A DNA stretch of 64,000 bases from Symbiodinium natans (GCA_905221605.1 CAJNDS010002661.1:117001-181000); one strand, 5' to 3'; numbered from the stretch's first letter, positions 1 through 10,147 are shown. A program made the numbers and translations. The notes: generated by a model not told the origin, from the letters alone.

Positions 1-2800
1 GCTAAGCTTCAAGACTATTCTATGGGCTATTTCGATCAAATAAGTAATTGTCAGGAAATTTGTATAATTAATCGTCAGAAAATAGTCTTGTCGGGTTAGG
101 GTTGAGGGTTTTGGAAGGTTCGGCTGCGGGGGCATGCCCAATCTGGCGAGTTTCAGGGTTCAGTGGCCGATATGGTGGGCTTCCGGCACCAGCAATTGAG
201 AGGGGGTAAGGTTACACTCGTGTCACGTGTCCCTTGAGGCTCACCAGGCCTCTGACATATTCTCGAACTGCAGGGCCCGTGTGAGATGCCCAAGCACCTG
301 AAAAGTGGATGTCATGGCTTTCACACGTACGCTAACTTAGGAGGGGGGGGGGGGCAGCAAAACAGAAAACTCCGGGGCCACAACCACACTACGCGATCCT
401 TTCGTTTTCTGTAAGCTAGCACACACACACACATCCACATCCACATCCACATCCACATCCACACGCACCCACCCTGGACGAATGAAAACAAGCTACATTA
501 CGTGATGATTCTGCGTAGCTTTTCCGCCATTTACTAGGTTCGGTCGCGCAGGTAACATGGTACCTCCCCTCAAAAAAAGGCATTAGACGCATGTGCAAGA
601 CGGAGCCCAAGAGCATCCACAATCGCCTGAACCAATTAGGCATCTCAGCCCCGCCACCACCTCGATCAGCGGTGGCAGCTGAAGCTGAGCCAAATCACCG
701 GAAACAACAACGGCAGCTCACCTACCCCTTACAGCTTGAAAGCTTGAAGCTCCAATGAGTCCTTGTACTAGGACAGAGGGCCTCTGGTGCATCCCAGGAA
801 AGCAAGGTAAGAGGACTCCCCATAAACCGAACATCACCCATCAGCGCTCTCCTTTGCAAAAGGAGCCATGCTGAGTCAGACCTAACGAGGGATGAGTTGG
901 AGGAAGTTTTGAGTGAATTGGGGTCTCAAGATAAGCACTAGTAGCTTAAACGCTCAAGGACTCGATGGCTTTTAGTTGCGTTGCCTGCATTCTCTGGCCA
1001 AACATCGTCTGCTGGCGCAAAGTCCCGCTATGCCCCAAAACGCCCCCAACTCCAAACCCTCTTTTGACATCCTGAAGACCAAACTGGCACAAACCCCAAA
1101 CCGCTAAGACTCGGGCTCTGCTGCATTCTACAACAACAACACCCTTTTTTGCTCGGATCCGCCTGTGTCATGTTCTCTAGCTTGCCGCATCTCCTTCAAG
1201 CGCTGGACTGAAGTCCCATCTCCAGGACCACCTCGGCAACAGGCAAAGCTCGACTTGGAGTGGCGACAAAACAGCTGGCAGGCAAAATCAGATGACAAAA
1301 CAAGTGCATTTCTTCTCGCGCTGGTGGAAGTCATTGCCGGACGCTGCAGGGGTGAAACCGGCCTTCTTGGAGACACAGGGCAGGTCCGGTTGCTACGGCG
1401 CAGCAAGATGACTGCATCTTGCCGCGCCAAGGTCGGCGGCATTGCACCGTGGAAGCATGCTCATTAGAATCATTATGGCGGCACAGCCAGCTCACGCTAC
1501 AGTGAAGTGACCCACGAGCCTGTGTATAAAGACTTATATCATCTATGTATGTAGACATTTGCCCTTGCGCCCAGTGTTGGAAGCCCATGCATGCGTGACT
1601 CGAGCGCCTTTCACAGGGGCGACGTCACAGCCTGGTGCTCTGGCACCGGAGCCATGAAGGCGTAGCGGAAGCATGTCAGGTGCTGGGCCGCGCGGCGGTT
1701 GGCCTCAATGAGTTGGAGCTGGAAGGGGCACCGGCAAGGCATGGCAAAACGGTAAAACGTCCGAGCTCGCCTTCTTTGCATTCTTGGGCAAGAAGGTGCG
1801 CTTGGGCAAGCTCAAGGTGGCTGGCATGAGGCATGGCGTTGCTGCAAGTAAGCCAATCAGCAACAAGTCAAGCTCCGAACTGGCCTTCGGGAATTTCAAG
1901 GCCTTCCACATCCATGAGCCGCTCATTGGCAGACGCACCAGCCATGACCTGGCGGAAGCCCGGCACGGAGGGGACAACTCGTTTTGCACTCCTGCAGCAC
2001 GCGCTTGTCACACTGTAAGACGCGCGCGGGAGCAGCTTGTGGAGCTGCCTGAACCACCGAACACAAACAACGTGGCCACCCCCCCCCCCCCCACTCCCCC
2101 TGCATGCCTTGAGACGTTTAGGCCACTTAAGCCACTTAAGCCACTTAAGCCCGTGGCCATTGCTGGTGCTGGAGGGCTTCGGACCTTGCGCTGCACAGGG
2201 ACGTGGAAAGAGCAGGTTTGGCGCAGCCGTCCTATTGACCCAACGAGCTCCCCGCGATGCGAACCACTGGCGGCAGTATCACCTGGCAAAAAACGCCTTC
2301 CACGGCCACTCCACTGGCCACTCACCCCCCTTTCGCAATTCCGGGCCCCGAGCCCTCACAAGCTGCAACGTGCCAGCGCGGTAAGCATAGATGCATCGCA
2401 TGACGACCTCGGGCGAACATAGGCAAACTACGTCGTGCATTCCAATGTTTTCCAGGCACAGGGGCAGGTGCAGCTTGAGCTGGGTCTCTGGCAGGGGCAC
2501 GGAGCATTTCTGGAAGGCTCTGAAGCACTGCTGCTATACTGCGACGATACTGCTACACCACGTCACTCTGAGCAGATGAGGGCGAACCTATCAGACCTGG
2601 AAGCTCATGGCCACAGAAACTGATGCAAGTGCAGCAGCTCTGGCACTGGCAGTGGCCCACTAACAGCCTTGCTGGGGATTCCACCAGATCACCTGCTCAG
2701 AGGATCAGCGACTGCATCAGCGGCCTGTGGCTCCAATCCCGGCAGATCCGGCAGTCTGGGGGACAACTTGAAGGAACATGAGCTGGAACCTCACAACAAC
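1..2800. other. No gene recognised
   Basis: I find no exon chain or known domain here. Short open frames exist on both strands (for example 1,128-1,467 and 1,784-2,422) but overlap each other in antisense, have no supporting splice signals I trust, and match no family I know. A 9 bp unit is repeated three times at about 2,119-2,150 and produces a small Pro-Leu-Lys repeat in one frame. There is a G run near 342-354. Confidence 0.5.
420..463. repeat. CA and CACATC microsatellite
   Basis: A (CA)n run passes directly into about five copies of the hexamer CACATC. Simple slippage repeat, no coding role seen. Confidence 0.9.
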
Positions 2801-2814
2801 ATCCCAGATTTTGA

Positions 2815-2935
2815 CATTTCCCAAAAAAGGGGTACCCCTTATTTATACCCCAAGTAGAATAGCATCCCCTGAAAGGGACCACGAAAATGGTGCCCTTATC
2901 TTCGGAAACCCCCCATTTGGCCAAACGTGTCGGCC
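2815..2935. repeat. G/C-tract hairpin element
   Basis: A short segment with opposed GGGG and CCCC tracts. The left side has GGGGTACCCC and the right side carries GGAAACCCCCC, which on the other strand reads GGGGGGTTTCC. The same GGGGTTTCC motif recurs at about 12,072, 20,162, 32,828 and 48,478. I read it as one member of a dispersed palindromic element family; function unknown. Confidence 0.45.
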
Positions 2936-3397
2936 ATCGCCACCGAACGAATTAAAACTTGAAGCCGACCCCCAACTCAAGAAAAAAACATGTTCTCGAG
3001 CGGTTTCTGCATGTTAGGTGAGCAGCATGAGGCAAACCCCAATGACGTCCTGAACCCTAAACAAGGAAAGTTAAACCTCAGATGTCTCATTTCAGCCTGA
3101 GCCTCTGAGAGGTCCCTGTTAAAACAATGACGAAACCAAAGCTGTCTTCATTGAATGTGTTGGGAAGAAAGCCCCTTGCACCCTTAGTCGCAGCTTGAGA
3201 ACCCATAAGCTCTGGCCAGAAATCTCGTCGCCGATTCAGTCATCCAAGGGCCCTGCACACATCTCATCCGGCAAAGAACTTGTAGTGCTCGAAAACCTCA
3301 TTGGGCACACCGGCCCACAAGCAGAAGTAACAGCGCTATAGCAGGCACAGCGGTCACAGCTCAGTCCCAGTAGGGTTTTGGGGATGCATCATAAACA

Positions 3398-3571
3398 CAA
3401 ACCGTAAACCGTAAACCGTAAAACCCTAAACCCTAAACCCTAAACCCTAAAATCCTAAACCCTAAAACCCTAAAACCCTGAAACCCTAAAACCCTAAAAC
3501 CCTAAAACCCTAAAACCCTAAAACCCTAAAACCCTAAACCCTTAAACCCTTAAACCCTAAACCCCTAACCA
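3398..3571 (-). repeat. Telomere-type array, degenerate
   Basis: About 24 heptamers or octamers of CCCTAAA type on the plus strand. Blocks of the variants CCGTAAA, CCCTAAA and CCCTAAAA each occur in runs, suggesting local expansion. It is interstitial: complex sequence lies on both sides, so it is not a chromosome end. Confidence 0.95.
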
Positions 3572-3655
3572 CCTCCTGATGTGTCAACAGCCAAGGCACT
3601 TGAGCCCAAGGGCATGAGGCAGCTGGCGAAGCCGGCTACCAAGACCTGGAAGCAG

Positions 3656-3778
3656 ATATGAAGTAGGGTATATATTTCCTGTATCCCCAAAAGGACACCC
3701 CATATATACACTCACCAATATTAAAAAGGAACCTTATATACACTCACCAAAAACAGGAATATAAACCCTACTTCATAT
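3656..3778. mobile_element. Short terminal-inverted-repeat element
   Basis: Arms at 3,656-3,682 and 3,753-3,778 are inverted copies of each other (ATATGAAGTAGGGT outermost, TTCCTGT innermost, one small length difference). Between them a CACTCACCAA unit is repeated. At 123 bp with long arms it resembles a MITE or an introner. I could not see a convincing target-site duplication. Confidence 0.6.
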
Positions 3779-3939
3779 GGAGGGTTCCTACGATTGCCAT
3801 ATTAGGGGCCCCCCGTATTTTTCGCCATATCATGAGACTTCCACACAGCTACAAAGGCTAGATCCAGCTGAAACCCGTGTCGAAGCATCCAAAAAGGAAT
3901 GGCCCGGTGGTCCTGTGCAATACCCCCCCATTCATGGCT

Positions 3940-4131
3940 TTAGCCTTTAGCCAGCTTCTGTTGCCACCTTTCAACCTTGGCTGGCTTTCTTGTGTGCTGA
4001 TCTGGCTGCTCCAGACATCGCGCCCTGTGCTCCGAGAGCTGGAGTTGTTGCTTTCTTGCGCCCTGATCTGGTGCGTACAATTCATGTGTTGCAGACATCG
4101 TGCCCTGACCTGGCAACTGTTTCTGTTGCAA
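3940..4131 (-). CDS. Gln-rich coding exon (partial)
   Basis: An open frame on the minus strand ending in a stop at 3,940. The composition is protein-like: rich in Gln, Arg and Lys with few hydrophobics, and it contains an internal duplication of the pattern APDQGARK / QPDQHTRK. It could be a terminal exon of the minus-strand gene upstream at 4.5-6.3 kb, with the telomere-type array at 4,314-4,390 in the intron between, but I could not fix an acceptor in phase. No known domain. Confidence 0.3.
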   Translation of the reverse strand: MQQKQLPGQGTMSATHELYAPDQGARKQQLQLSEHRARCLEQPDQHTRKPAKVERWQQKLAKG

Positions 4132-4313
4132 TGGCTCACGACCCTTCCCTCGAGATTGCTAGCAACTCATTTCCTGAACGTGATGGCGCCTGCCAGTCAT
4201 CCTCGGGAGACGGGAGAGGAACACCTGAACCAAGAACAGGGCACAAGACGGGATCTCAAAGGCTGAGCCTCAAGAACTCTCGGCCTGCTCACTCCATTGT
4301 TCTCCGCCTCCAC

Positions 4314-4390
4314 AGGGTTTAGGGTTTAGGGTTTAGGGTTTAGGGTTTAGGGTTTAGGGTTTAGGGTTTAGGGTTTAGGGTTTAGGGTTC
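4314..4390 (+). repeat. Perfect TTTAGGG array
   Basis: About eleven perfect TTTAGGG units. It is bordered by CCACAG on the left and CTGTGG on the right, a short inverted repeat. On the minus strand the right border reads as a good 3' splice site (pyrimidine-rich tract, then CCACAG). Confidence 0.95.
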
Positions 4391-4559
4391 CGCTGTGGAA
4401 GAGGAGACATGATGCCTATCGTCCGGCACAGCACATCATGCCACCTCAGCCAGAGTTTTAGGGACCCCTAACAGGGAGCCTGAATCTTCTTTCCCTACAT
4501 CACTTTGTGTAGTCCCTATATACCTCAGAAGCCCCCTAAATCACCCCCAACAAAAACCC

Positions 4560-6315
4560 TCAGGTCCCTAAGAAGGCCTGTAAGGCTTCAACTGGTGCCC
4601 TTGGCTGCAGCAAACCGTACCCCGAATGCCTTTGGAGTCCTAGCTCCATGGGTGCGGAGATATGAAAAGCAAGCCCAAGAAGCTTAACTCAGTTGTCCAG
4701 TACCTAGGGGTTTTAAAGGTTAACCTTTGGGAATATAAGGGGAATATATTAACCCAAAAAGGTTAAAGGTTACCTACTCTACTACTAAGTTAAGCCGTGA
4801 GATGAGACATCGCAACTAAATGGTTCCCCTCCCCATGTTTGAGCATGGCATGCCTCCAAGCAGCAGGACCAAGCTAGCAGCCTTCCCACGTGATCTCCAC
4901 ATGGGTTTAGGTTTAGGGTTTAGAGGGTATAGGGTCTAGGGTTTAGGGTTTAGGGTTTAGGGTTTAGGGTTTCGGGTTTCGGGTTTCGGGTTTAGGTCAC
5001 AGACGTGTCCCTTTGCATTGCGCCGGTTCTTTTCTCACCTCCGTCGCCAGTGCTGAAGCATCTGCCAAAGCTGAAAACCCCTTGGATCTTCCAACTTTGA
5101 CCTCCAGCAAGTCAGGGACGCAATGATCCGCAGGATGTCGGCCACCTGGAACCCCAAACTACCCCCCAAATTCAGGTTTAGGGTTTGGGGTTTGGGGTCT
5201 AGGGTTTAGGGTTTAGGGTCTTTTGCATGACCGGTGACGGCCGGTGGACGTCCCAATGCAGACCAGACTCGACTGATGTAAACACTAAACCCTCACCCCT
5301 AAACCCTAAACCCTAATCACCCTAACTACCCTAAACCCCAACTTCAAGCCAAGCCGCGAAACACCAAAAGAGCAGCAGCAAGGCCACGCCTCCTAAGAAT
5401 TTCGGTCAACCTTTGGGACCAAACGAACCCTCAAGTTGGGGCACACCATACCCCATGCCAATATCATCCCACTTTAGGGTTTGGGGTTTAGGGTTTAGGG
5501 TTTAGTGTTTAGGGTTTAGGGTACGTGGAACACAAACCCCTCTAGGGTTCATTTAGTCCGCAAGGAATCTGCCGCTTTGTGCGGCGTGTTTAGGGTGCCA
5601 CACAACATGAGGCTCCAATGCGAACCGTCATGATTTCTTGCTCTTTCTATATCCCTCTCCCCAAACCCGTTCTTCATGCTGAATGCTCCCCTTTCCATGC
5701 CCCCCTAAACCCTAAACCCCAAGCCTAAACTCATTGAGTTGAAAAGCAAATCTGTGACTAAATCCACCCTAAACCCCTTCAGGGCAAGTCACCAATCGAC
5801 AAGCACAGCTCAACTCGGCTGGCAGCGCAGTAGCCTTCGTAGAGAACTTGGTACATGTGCGCCTTGGTTTAGAGTTTGGGGTTTGGGGTTTAGGTTTTTT
5901 TTTTGCCACCCGCCTAGCTGATGGTAACATCGCACTGTCAGGGAAGTTTGACGGCACATCCATATCTGAAAAACCTTTCGCCGGTTTAGGGTTTATAGGG
6001 CTTAGGGTTTAGGGTTTCGGGGGGTACCCAAACTGGCTTGAAAGCTGCAACCGGCTTCTCTGTTTTCATTGAAAAGGAAGCGTTGGAAGATGAGCGCCAT
6101 AGCCATTTCAATACTGTATCATGGGTTTAGGGTTTAGGGTTTAGGGTTTAGGGTTTAGGGTTTAGGGTTTAGGGTTTAGGGCTTCACTAAACAGACAACT
6201 ATTCTGCTTCTTCTTTTGCTTGCTCAAGTTTCTGCTTTGTTTGCCGTCGAATTCCCAGAGTCTGCGCCCGATACGGAAATCACCTCGGATGCGAGTCCAA
6301 AGCTGCCTTGGGCAT
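4560..6315 (-). CDS. Nine-exon membrane protein gene, introns made of telomere-type arrays
   Basis: Exons in transcription order: 6,315-6,284; 6,113-6,028; 5,965-5,936; 5,846-5,793; 5,685-5,626; 5,392-5,343; 5,145-5,039; 4,881-4,796; 4,687-4,560. Every junction keeps codon phase; the sum is 633 bp (210 residues plus TGA). Donors are GT except the last (GC); all acceptors are AG. Exon 3 is only 30 bp. The product has a hydrophobic stretch around residues 105-135 (GGVALLLLFWCFAAW followed by ILRIIASLTCW), a likely membrane hairpin, preceded by an Arg/Glu-rich segment. I do not recognise the family. The ATG at 6,315 follows a pyrimidine-rich tract and AG, so it could be either a trans-splice start or an internal exon of a longer gene reaching upstream. 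Seven of eight introns contain TTTAGGG or CCCTAAA arrays. The first exon, the choice of acceptor at 5,685 or 5,678, and the 3' end are the weakest points. Confidence 0.6.
4688..4795 (-). mobile_element. Intron with terminal inverted repeats (introner-like)
   Basis: The last intron of the 4.5-6.3 kb gene (108 bp, GC donor, AG acceptor). The segment 4,682-4,795 starts GCTTAACT and ends AGTTAAGC; the inverted arms extend about 21 bp with roughly six mismatches. Inner arms also pair (GGTTAACC against GGTTAAAGG). The right arm includes the first six bases of the downstream exon. Removal joins exons in phase. No heptamer array is present, unlike the other introns of this gene. Confidence 0.6.
4903..4996 (+). 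repeat. Telomere-type array with TTTCGGG variants
   Basis: TTTAGGG units followed by a run of three TTTCGGG variants. It fills most of the intron 4,882-5,038 of the minus-strand gene. Confidence 0.95.
5173..5339. repeat. Two opposed telomere-type arrays in one intron
   Basis: TTTAGGG-type units (5,173-5,220, some TTTGGGG) and CCCTAAA-type units (5,284-5,339) face each other across 60 bp of complex sequence. Both lie in the intron 5,146-5,342. Confidence 0.9.
5472..5522 (+). repeat. TTTAGGG array in an intron
   Basis: Seven units, with TTTGGGG and TTTAGTG variants, inside the intron 5,393-5,625. Confidence 0.9.
5870..6022 (+). repeat. Two short TTTAGGG/TTTGGGG arrays around a 30 bp exon
   Basis: The arrays at 5,870-5,900 and 5,981-6,022 sit in the 89 bp and 62 bp introns on either side of the 30 bp exon 5,936-5,965. 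The 62 bp intron is little more than the array plus splice sites. A very small array of the other orientation (5,703-5,722) lies in the intron 5,686-5,792. Confidence 0.85.
6123..6183 (+). repeat. Perfect TTTAGGG array in an intron
   Basis: Almost nine perfect units inside the intron 6,114-6,283 (GT to AG on the minus strand). Confidence 0.95.
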
Positions 6316-6427
6316 GGCACTCGACAACGGGCACACGGCACGAAAGCAAGCAAAAACGCAAGAAATGCCACGAACCGATGCTCCTTTACTGCCTGCTGCA
6401 ACCCTAGACTCTGGACGCGATAAATTA

Positions 6428-6460
6428 TAAACCCTAAACCCTAAACCCCAAAACCCTGCA
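6428..6460 (-). repeat. Short CCCTAAA array
   Basis: About four CCCTAAA/CCCCAAA units just upstream, in the minus-strand sense, of the first proposed exon at 6,315. It may mark an additional upstream intron of that gene. Confidence 0.8.
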
Positions 6461-6579
6461 AACCCAAAGCTCACCCCAAGGTCGTCCCTCCGAGCTCACG
6501 CTGGAAAGCCAAGGCGCAATGTGGCCCGCTGTAATGCCTATGATGCACTGGAACCAAGCGCGGCCAATCACGTTTTGTT

Positions 6580-6985
6580 GCAACTTACACGTATCTGAGA
6601 GTTTCTGAGGAAGGCTGTGCTTTCATTTGTGCACGTCTTGGCTCTCTCAGGAAGGTTCCGTTGCAATTTTCTACACGTCGTGGATTTCTTGTGAATGTTT
6701 CGTTGCAAGTCCTGATGTCTCTTGTTTCTGACGGAGGTTTCGTTGCAATTTCAACGCGCCTTTAGTTTCTGAGGAAGCTTGCATTCATGTCTATGCGTCT
6801 TAGGACTTGGCGGTATGTTTCTTGCAGTTTCACACGCCTTGGGTTTCCGAAGAAGGTTTTCTGCAAGCCCAACGTTTCGTTGCAAGTCCAGCGCGTCTTG
6901 GACTTGCAAGTTCTGCACGTTTGTGTTTTGCGATGAAAGTTTCGTTGCAATCGCTACATCATAGATGTCTGAGGAAGGTGTCGGC
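6580..6985. repeat. Degenerate minisatellite, about 50 bp unit
   Basis: Around eight diverged copies of a unit containing GTTTCGTTGCAA, then an ACGCGTCTTGG-like stretch, then TTTCTGAGGAAGG. No gene is seen inside it except the end of the exon at 6,954-7,187. Short frames across it are repeat products. Confidence 0.75.
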
Positions 6986-7989
6986 TCATGTTCTGCACAT
7001 CTGAACGAGAGTAATGTATCAGTGTAAAAGTGTCGCGTAGTGTCGCGTAAGTGTCGTAGTTAGTTCGCAGTTCGTAGTACTCAGCAAGTTGTTCAGGTAT
7101 GTTAGTCATTCGGAAAATACCGATTCTGTATTGAGTGTAGCGTGCTAGCGGAAGAAGTTCAATCAATGTGTCACTTCGATTAAAATACTGCAATGAGTAG
7201 GGGCATTAAATGACCGAGCACGCGCCTCAACTGACACTCCCTAGAACCCTAAGCCATGAGAAGCCCCAAACGTTTAGAAAAAGGAAGCAGGCCTTCTCAC
7301 GATACTGTTCTGCGACACGTGTGCAGTTTGGGGTTTAGGGTTTAGGGTTTTCGGTTTAGGGTTTAGGGTTTGGGGTCTAGGGTTTGGGGTTTAGGGTTCT
7401 GTTTGCCACGTTGCTGATAAAGTAGGCATGGATGGGCGCCATTCCAGCCGCCACGGCCAAAGAGAGGCTAGGGAAGAGTAGCGAAGGAAACCAAACAATG
7501 ACCTGGGCCATAGGGTTTAGGGTTTAGGGTTTAGGGTTTAGGGCTTAGGGTTTTAATTAGGGGTTTAGGGTCTCAAGGAGCCTAGTTCAGCTACGGCTTG
7601 CAATTTTGGCAAGATCTTCATCAGTTGCGATTCAGTTCGTCTCCGCACCACAGTAGCTCCACGGACCATCATCTGACTTTGGACATGCCTAGTTGCTATG
7701 CCAGTTGTTAATGGAAAGAATGTATTTCCCCATGTGCTCTTCTACAAGTGGCATGTATTTCGGAATGACTATGATCATGTGCGGCAGACTATATCACGAA
7801 ATCTAGGTATGCTGCCTGGTGACGGTCCCAATCACTTCCAAAACGGCAATGCAAGTCACTCTCCTGCCAAGAGAGTGTACGATCAAAGGCTCTCACATTC
7901 TGACAATCTCTTACCTCCAAACGCATGAACATTTCCAAGTACCGACCTTCTACGGAACCATGGTGAGCTGTTTCATGTGGGGGCGGCAT
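6954..7989 (-). CDS. Five-exon gene with a membrane segment, unknown family
   Basis: Exons in order: 7,989-7,915; 7,863-7,798; 7,672-7,595; 7,502-7,410; 7,187-6,954. All four introns are GT-AG and all lie in phase 0; the first has a strong GTAAGAG donor and a pyrimidine-rich CTTGGCAG acceptor. Sum 546 bp, 181 residues plus stop. Exon 4 encodes a clear hydrophobic segment (FPSLSLAVAAGMAPIH in its middle), preceded by a basic stretch (VVRRR) in exon 3. Exon 5 is Tyr/Thr-rich and partly derived from a short GTGTCGCGTA-type repeat, so the true 3' end may differ. An alternative coding frame immediately upstream (to 8,186) could be a further 5' exon. Two introns (7,503-7,594 and 7,188-7,409) contain telomere-type arrays. 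No known domain. Confidence 0.5.
7326..7400 (+). repeat. TTTAGGG/TTTGGGG array in an intron
   Basis: About ten units with TTTCGG and TTTGGGG variants inside the intron 7,188-7,409. Confidence 0.9.
7512..7572 (+). repeat. TTTAGGG array in an intron
   Basis: Seven units plus a degenerate tail, occupying nearly all of the 92 bp intron 7,503-7,594. Confidence 0.9.
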
Positions 7990-8552
7990 ACCCTCAACTT
8001 AGCAAAGGAATGATTTGGAGTCGTAAACATTCCTGCAGAAATCATTTGAGATGTCATAATGTGGTCTGGGACGGCTTCCATCAAACAGTTGATTTCCAAC
8101 ACCAAACATCTCACAGAAAAAATGTTGTCGCGCATTTCAGAGACACTCGAAATACTTGTTTTTGCCATCTGTCGCACTTTTGCCAAAAGATCTGTCCCAC
8201 CGTGTCTTGCAGTACCAGGATAGTGGCCATGCGCAGCATCACGAAACCAGTGACCGAGACAAGGGTTCAGAGGTCAGCACCTCACAATCAAATTTCTAAG
8301 CTGTCGACCAAGCCATAAGAATCCTTGAACACCCCTCGGGATATCATAGGCATTTCCCGACTGAAGCAAGCAGACCGCTTCCATGTAGCAGCGTGAAAAA
8401 AGCCATGGTTGCGGAAGGGACGTTTTCCTGTGCTCCGTTGGCGTCGTTGCATGCGCTGAAAACTATTAGTCTCACTTTAGGCCCAAAGTCCTCTCGCTTT
8501 GGGGGAGAAATCAAGAACTCCCTTCTAGAAGTCTGGCAAGGTTTTGAAAGGT

Positions 8553-9074
8553 TTAGGGCGCAGGGTTTAAGGTTTCGACTCTCACACTCGCACAAGGCCG
8601 GCAAGGCTTCGGTTGATCCTTGGTCGGAGGTGATACGACGTCATCGATTTCAATGGCGCGTCTGTTGCATGTGTTGGAACCCTTAACCCTCTAAGCCCTA
8701 AACCCTAATGGATCACCGGATCGCATCCATGGGGCTTAGGGTTTAAGAGCCCTGTACCTCTACGTTCCGGACACTGAACTGTCTGTCCGCTCATCCCCCT
8801 CACATGAATTCGGCCAAGGCTATGATGCACCCGACGAGCCCAATGTCCCCCTTCACCAGGAAATACCTTAAACCTCGTTTAGGGTTTAGGGTTCAGGGTT
8901 TAGGGTGAATATTACAGAAGGAGTTAAAGGCAGAATCTTTAACTGAAGAAGAGAATTGGGCTCTCTGAGAGTATCTTCAGGTCCTGCACTTGTTCGGCGT
9001 CGCTCGTCTTGACAACATCCATGCAATCAGCAGTGCGAAGAAGCCACAGAGTATGAATGGCCAGGAAATCACTC
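8553..9074 (-). CDS. Three-exon membrane protein fragment, unknown family
   Basis: Exons 9,074-8,990; 8,866-8,804; 8,661-8,553, all junctions in phase, GT-AG introns. Exon 1 encodes a membrane helix (FILCGFFALLIAWM) followed by a basic stop-transfer patch (SRRATPNK). Exon 2 encodes a second hydrophobic stretch (GLVGCIIALAEFM). Exon 3 is hydrophilic, begins IRAIEIDDVV and runs to a TAA. The 5' end is open: exon 1 needs one base from an upstream exon. The same strand, style and array-filled introns as the neighbours suggest this is part of one large gene or a run of similar genes. Confidence 0.5.
8694..8745. repeat. Two very short opposed telomere-type arrays
   Basis: CCCTAAACCCTAA at 8,698-8,709 and a TTAGGGTTTAA stretch at 8,731-8,743, both in the intron 8,662-8,803. 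Confidence 0.7.
8875..8907 (+). repeat. TTTAGGG array in an intron
   Basis: About four and a half units, one TTCAGGG, within the intron 8,867-8,989. Confidence 0.9.
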
Positions 9075-9139
9075 CTGACTTATGTCAAAGTAAGCCCCTC
9101 GCCGAAGGGGCTGTTCCACCGGGAATTAGTCTGAAAGAA

Positions 9140-9265
9140 ACAGTTGATATGCTTTTGAGTGTTCCTGATCCATTTGTTGAGACCGGTTACCATTCATATT
9201 TAGGGTCTTTTAACGTTAAAAACCCTAAACAGTTGATATGCTTTTGAGCATTCCTGATCCATGTA
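9140..9265. repeat. 36 bp direct repeat
   Basis: ACAGTTGATATGCTTTTGAG plus about 16 further bases occurs at about 9,140 and again at about 9,229 with few changes. Between the copies is an odd near-palindrome TTTTAACGTTAAAA (9,208-9,221) next to a lone telomere heptamer. No gene assigned. Confidence 0.75.
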
Positions 9266-9370
9266 CAATTATCACCACCACTGCGTCTGTTCAACTTTAC
9301 GCGCGAGGCGCTTCGTTAGTCGGAAGTCCCCTTTCAACTTTCAACTCCTAAACCCTAAACCCTAGAAGAC

Positions 9371-9812
9371 CCTGAGCTTCCCTGAAGTCTCTGGTCCTAG
9401 TGCTGTGAAGACGACCTTGTAGAGGCCGTGGCAAGCCGCAAGGTCCGAACGCTGCCGTGCCAGCGTCAGGTTTTGAAGGCCTTTTGACAGGGTTAAGGGT
9501 TTGGGGTTAAGGGTTAAGGGTTTAGCGTGTAAGAAACCGTTGAAGGCATGGGGGTTGCGGGGTGAGGGTCTTAAGAACTGTTTGTTTTTTGCTTTTCAGA
9601 ATTTGTCTTCGGCCAGGGCACACACACACACACAAAAAAAAAAAAAAACATGAAAATAACAAAACTAACAATGAAATCAAAAAAGACGACTGGGGTCCCG
9701 AACCGAGGGTGTCGATTTGGCAGAGCTCTGGTTCACCAGGAGGGTGCACCGTCCAGAAGCCAAGGCCTGACTTTAGGAAGGAGAATATACGACCATCATA
9801 CACATTAGAACA
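9371..9812 (-). CDS. Two-exon coding fragment, unknown family
   Basis: Exons 9,812-9,698 and 9,480-9,371 join in phase through a GA-AG intron of 217 bp. Exon 1 reads as a well-mixed protein (FWTVHPPGEPELC in the middle). Exon 2 also does (LTLARQRSDLAACHGLY, then VVFTALG). Both ends are open. The intron holds a TTAAGGG/TTTGGGG array (9,490-9,525) and a CA/poly-A microsatellite (9,619-9,649). No domain recognised; probably part of the same gene field as the flanking fragments. Confidence 0.42.
9490..9525 (+). repeat. Variant telomere-type array (TTAAGGG, TTTGGGG)
   Basis: Five imperfect units inside the proposed intron 9,481-9,697. Confidence 0.85.
9619..9649. repeat. CA and poly-A microsatellite
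   Basis: A (CA)n run followed by about 15 A residues, inside the intron 9,481-9,697. Confidence 0.9.
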
Positions 9813-9825
9813 CTACACGTTACAC

Positions 9826-10113
9826 TATATGTAGATATATATATATATATATACATATGTATATGTATGTATATGTATGTGTATGTATGTGCATGCATGT
9901 GTATGTATGTGTATGTGTATGAGTATGTGTATGTGTATGTGTATGTGCATGTGTATGTATATATGTAGGTATGTATGTATATGTATGTATGTATGTGTCA
10001 TGTTATATTTATGTTTATTATTGAATCTTCTTCTTATATATATATATATAGAATATATATATATATATATGTGTGTGTATATATGTGTATACATATATAT
10101 ATATATACATATC
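9826..10113. repeat. TA/TATG microsatellite tract
   Basis: Nearly 290 bp of TA dinucleotides and TATG/TGTATG units interrupted by one 40 bp AT-rich stretch. Tyr-His or Cys-Met open frames across it are repeat artefacts. Confidence 0.95.
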
Positions 10114-10147
10114 ATATGTTCGTTTGTTTATTTGTTTATTGGCATTC

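Noticed and set aside
1784-2422. 212-codon plus-strand frame with Pro-Leu-Lys repeat
   Set aside because: Overlaps several antisense frames of similar length, contains a poly-C derived Pro run, and has no recognisable domain.
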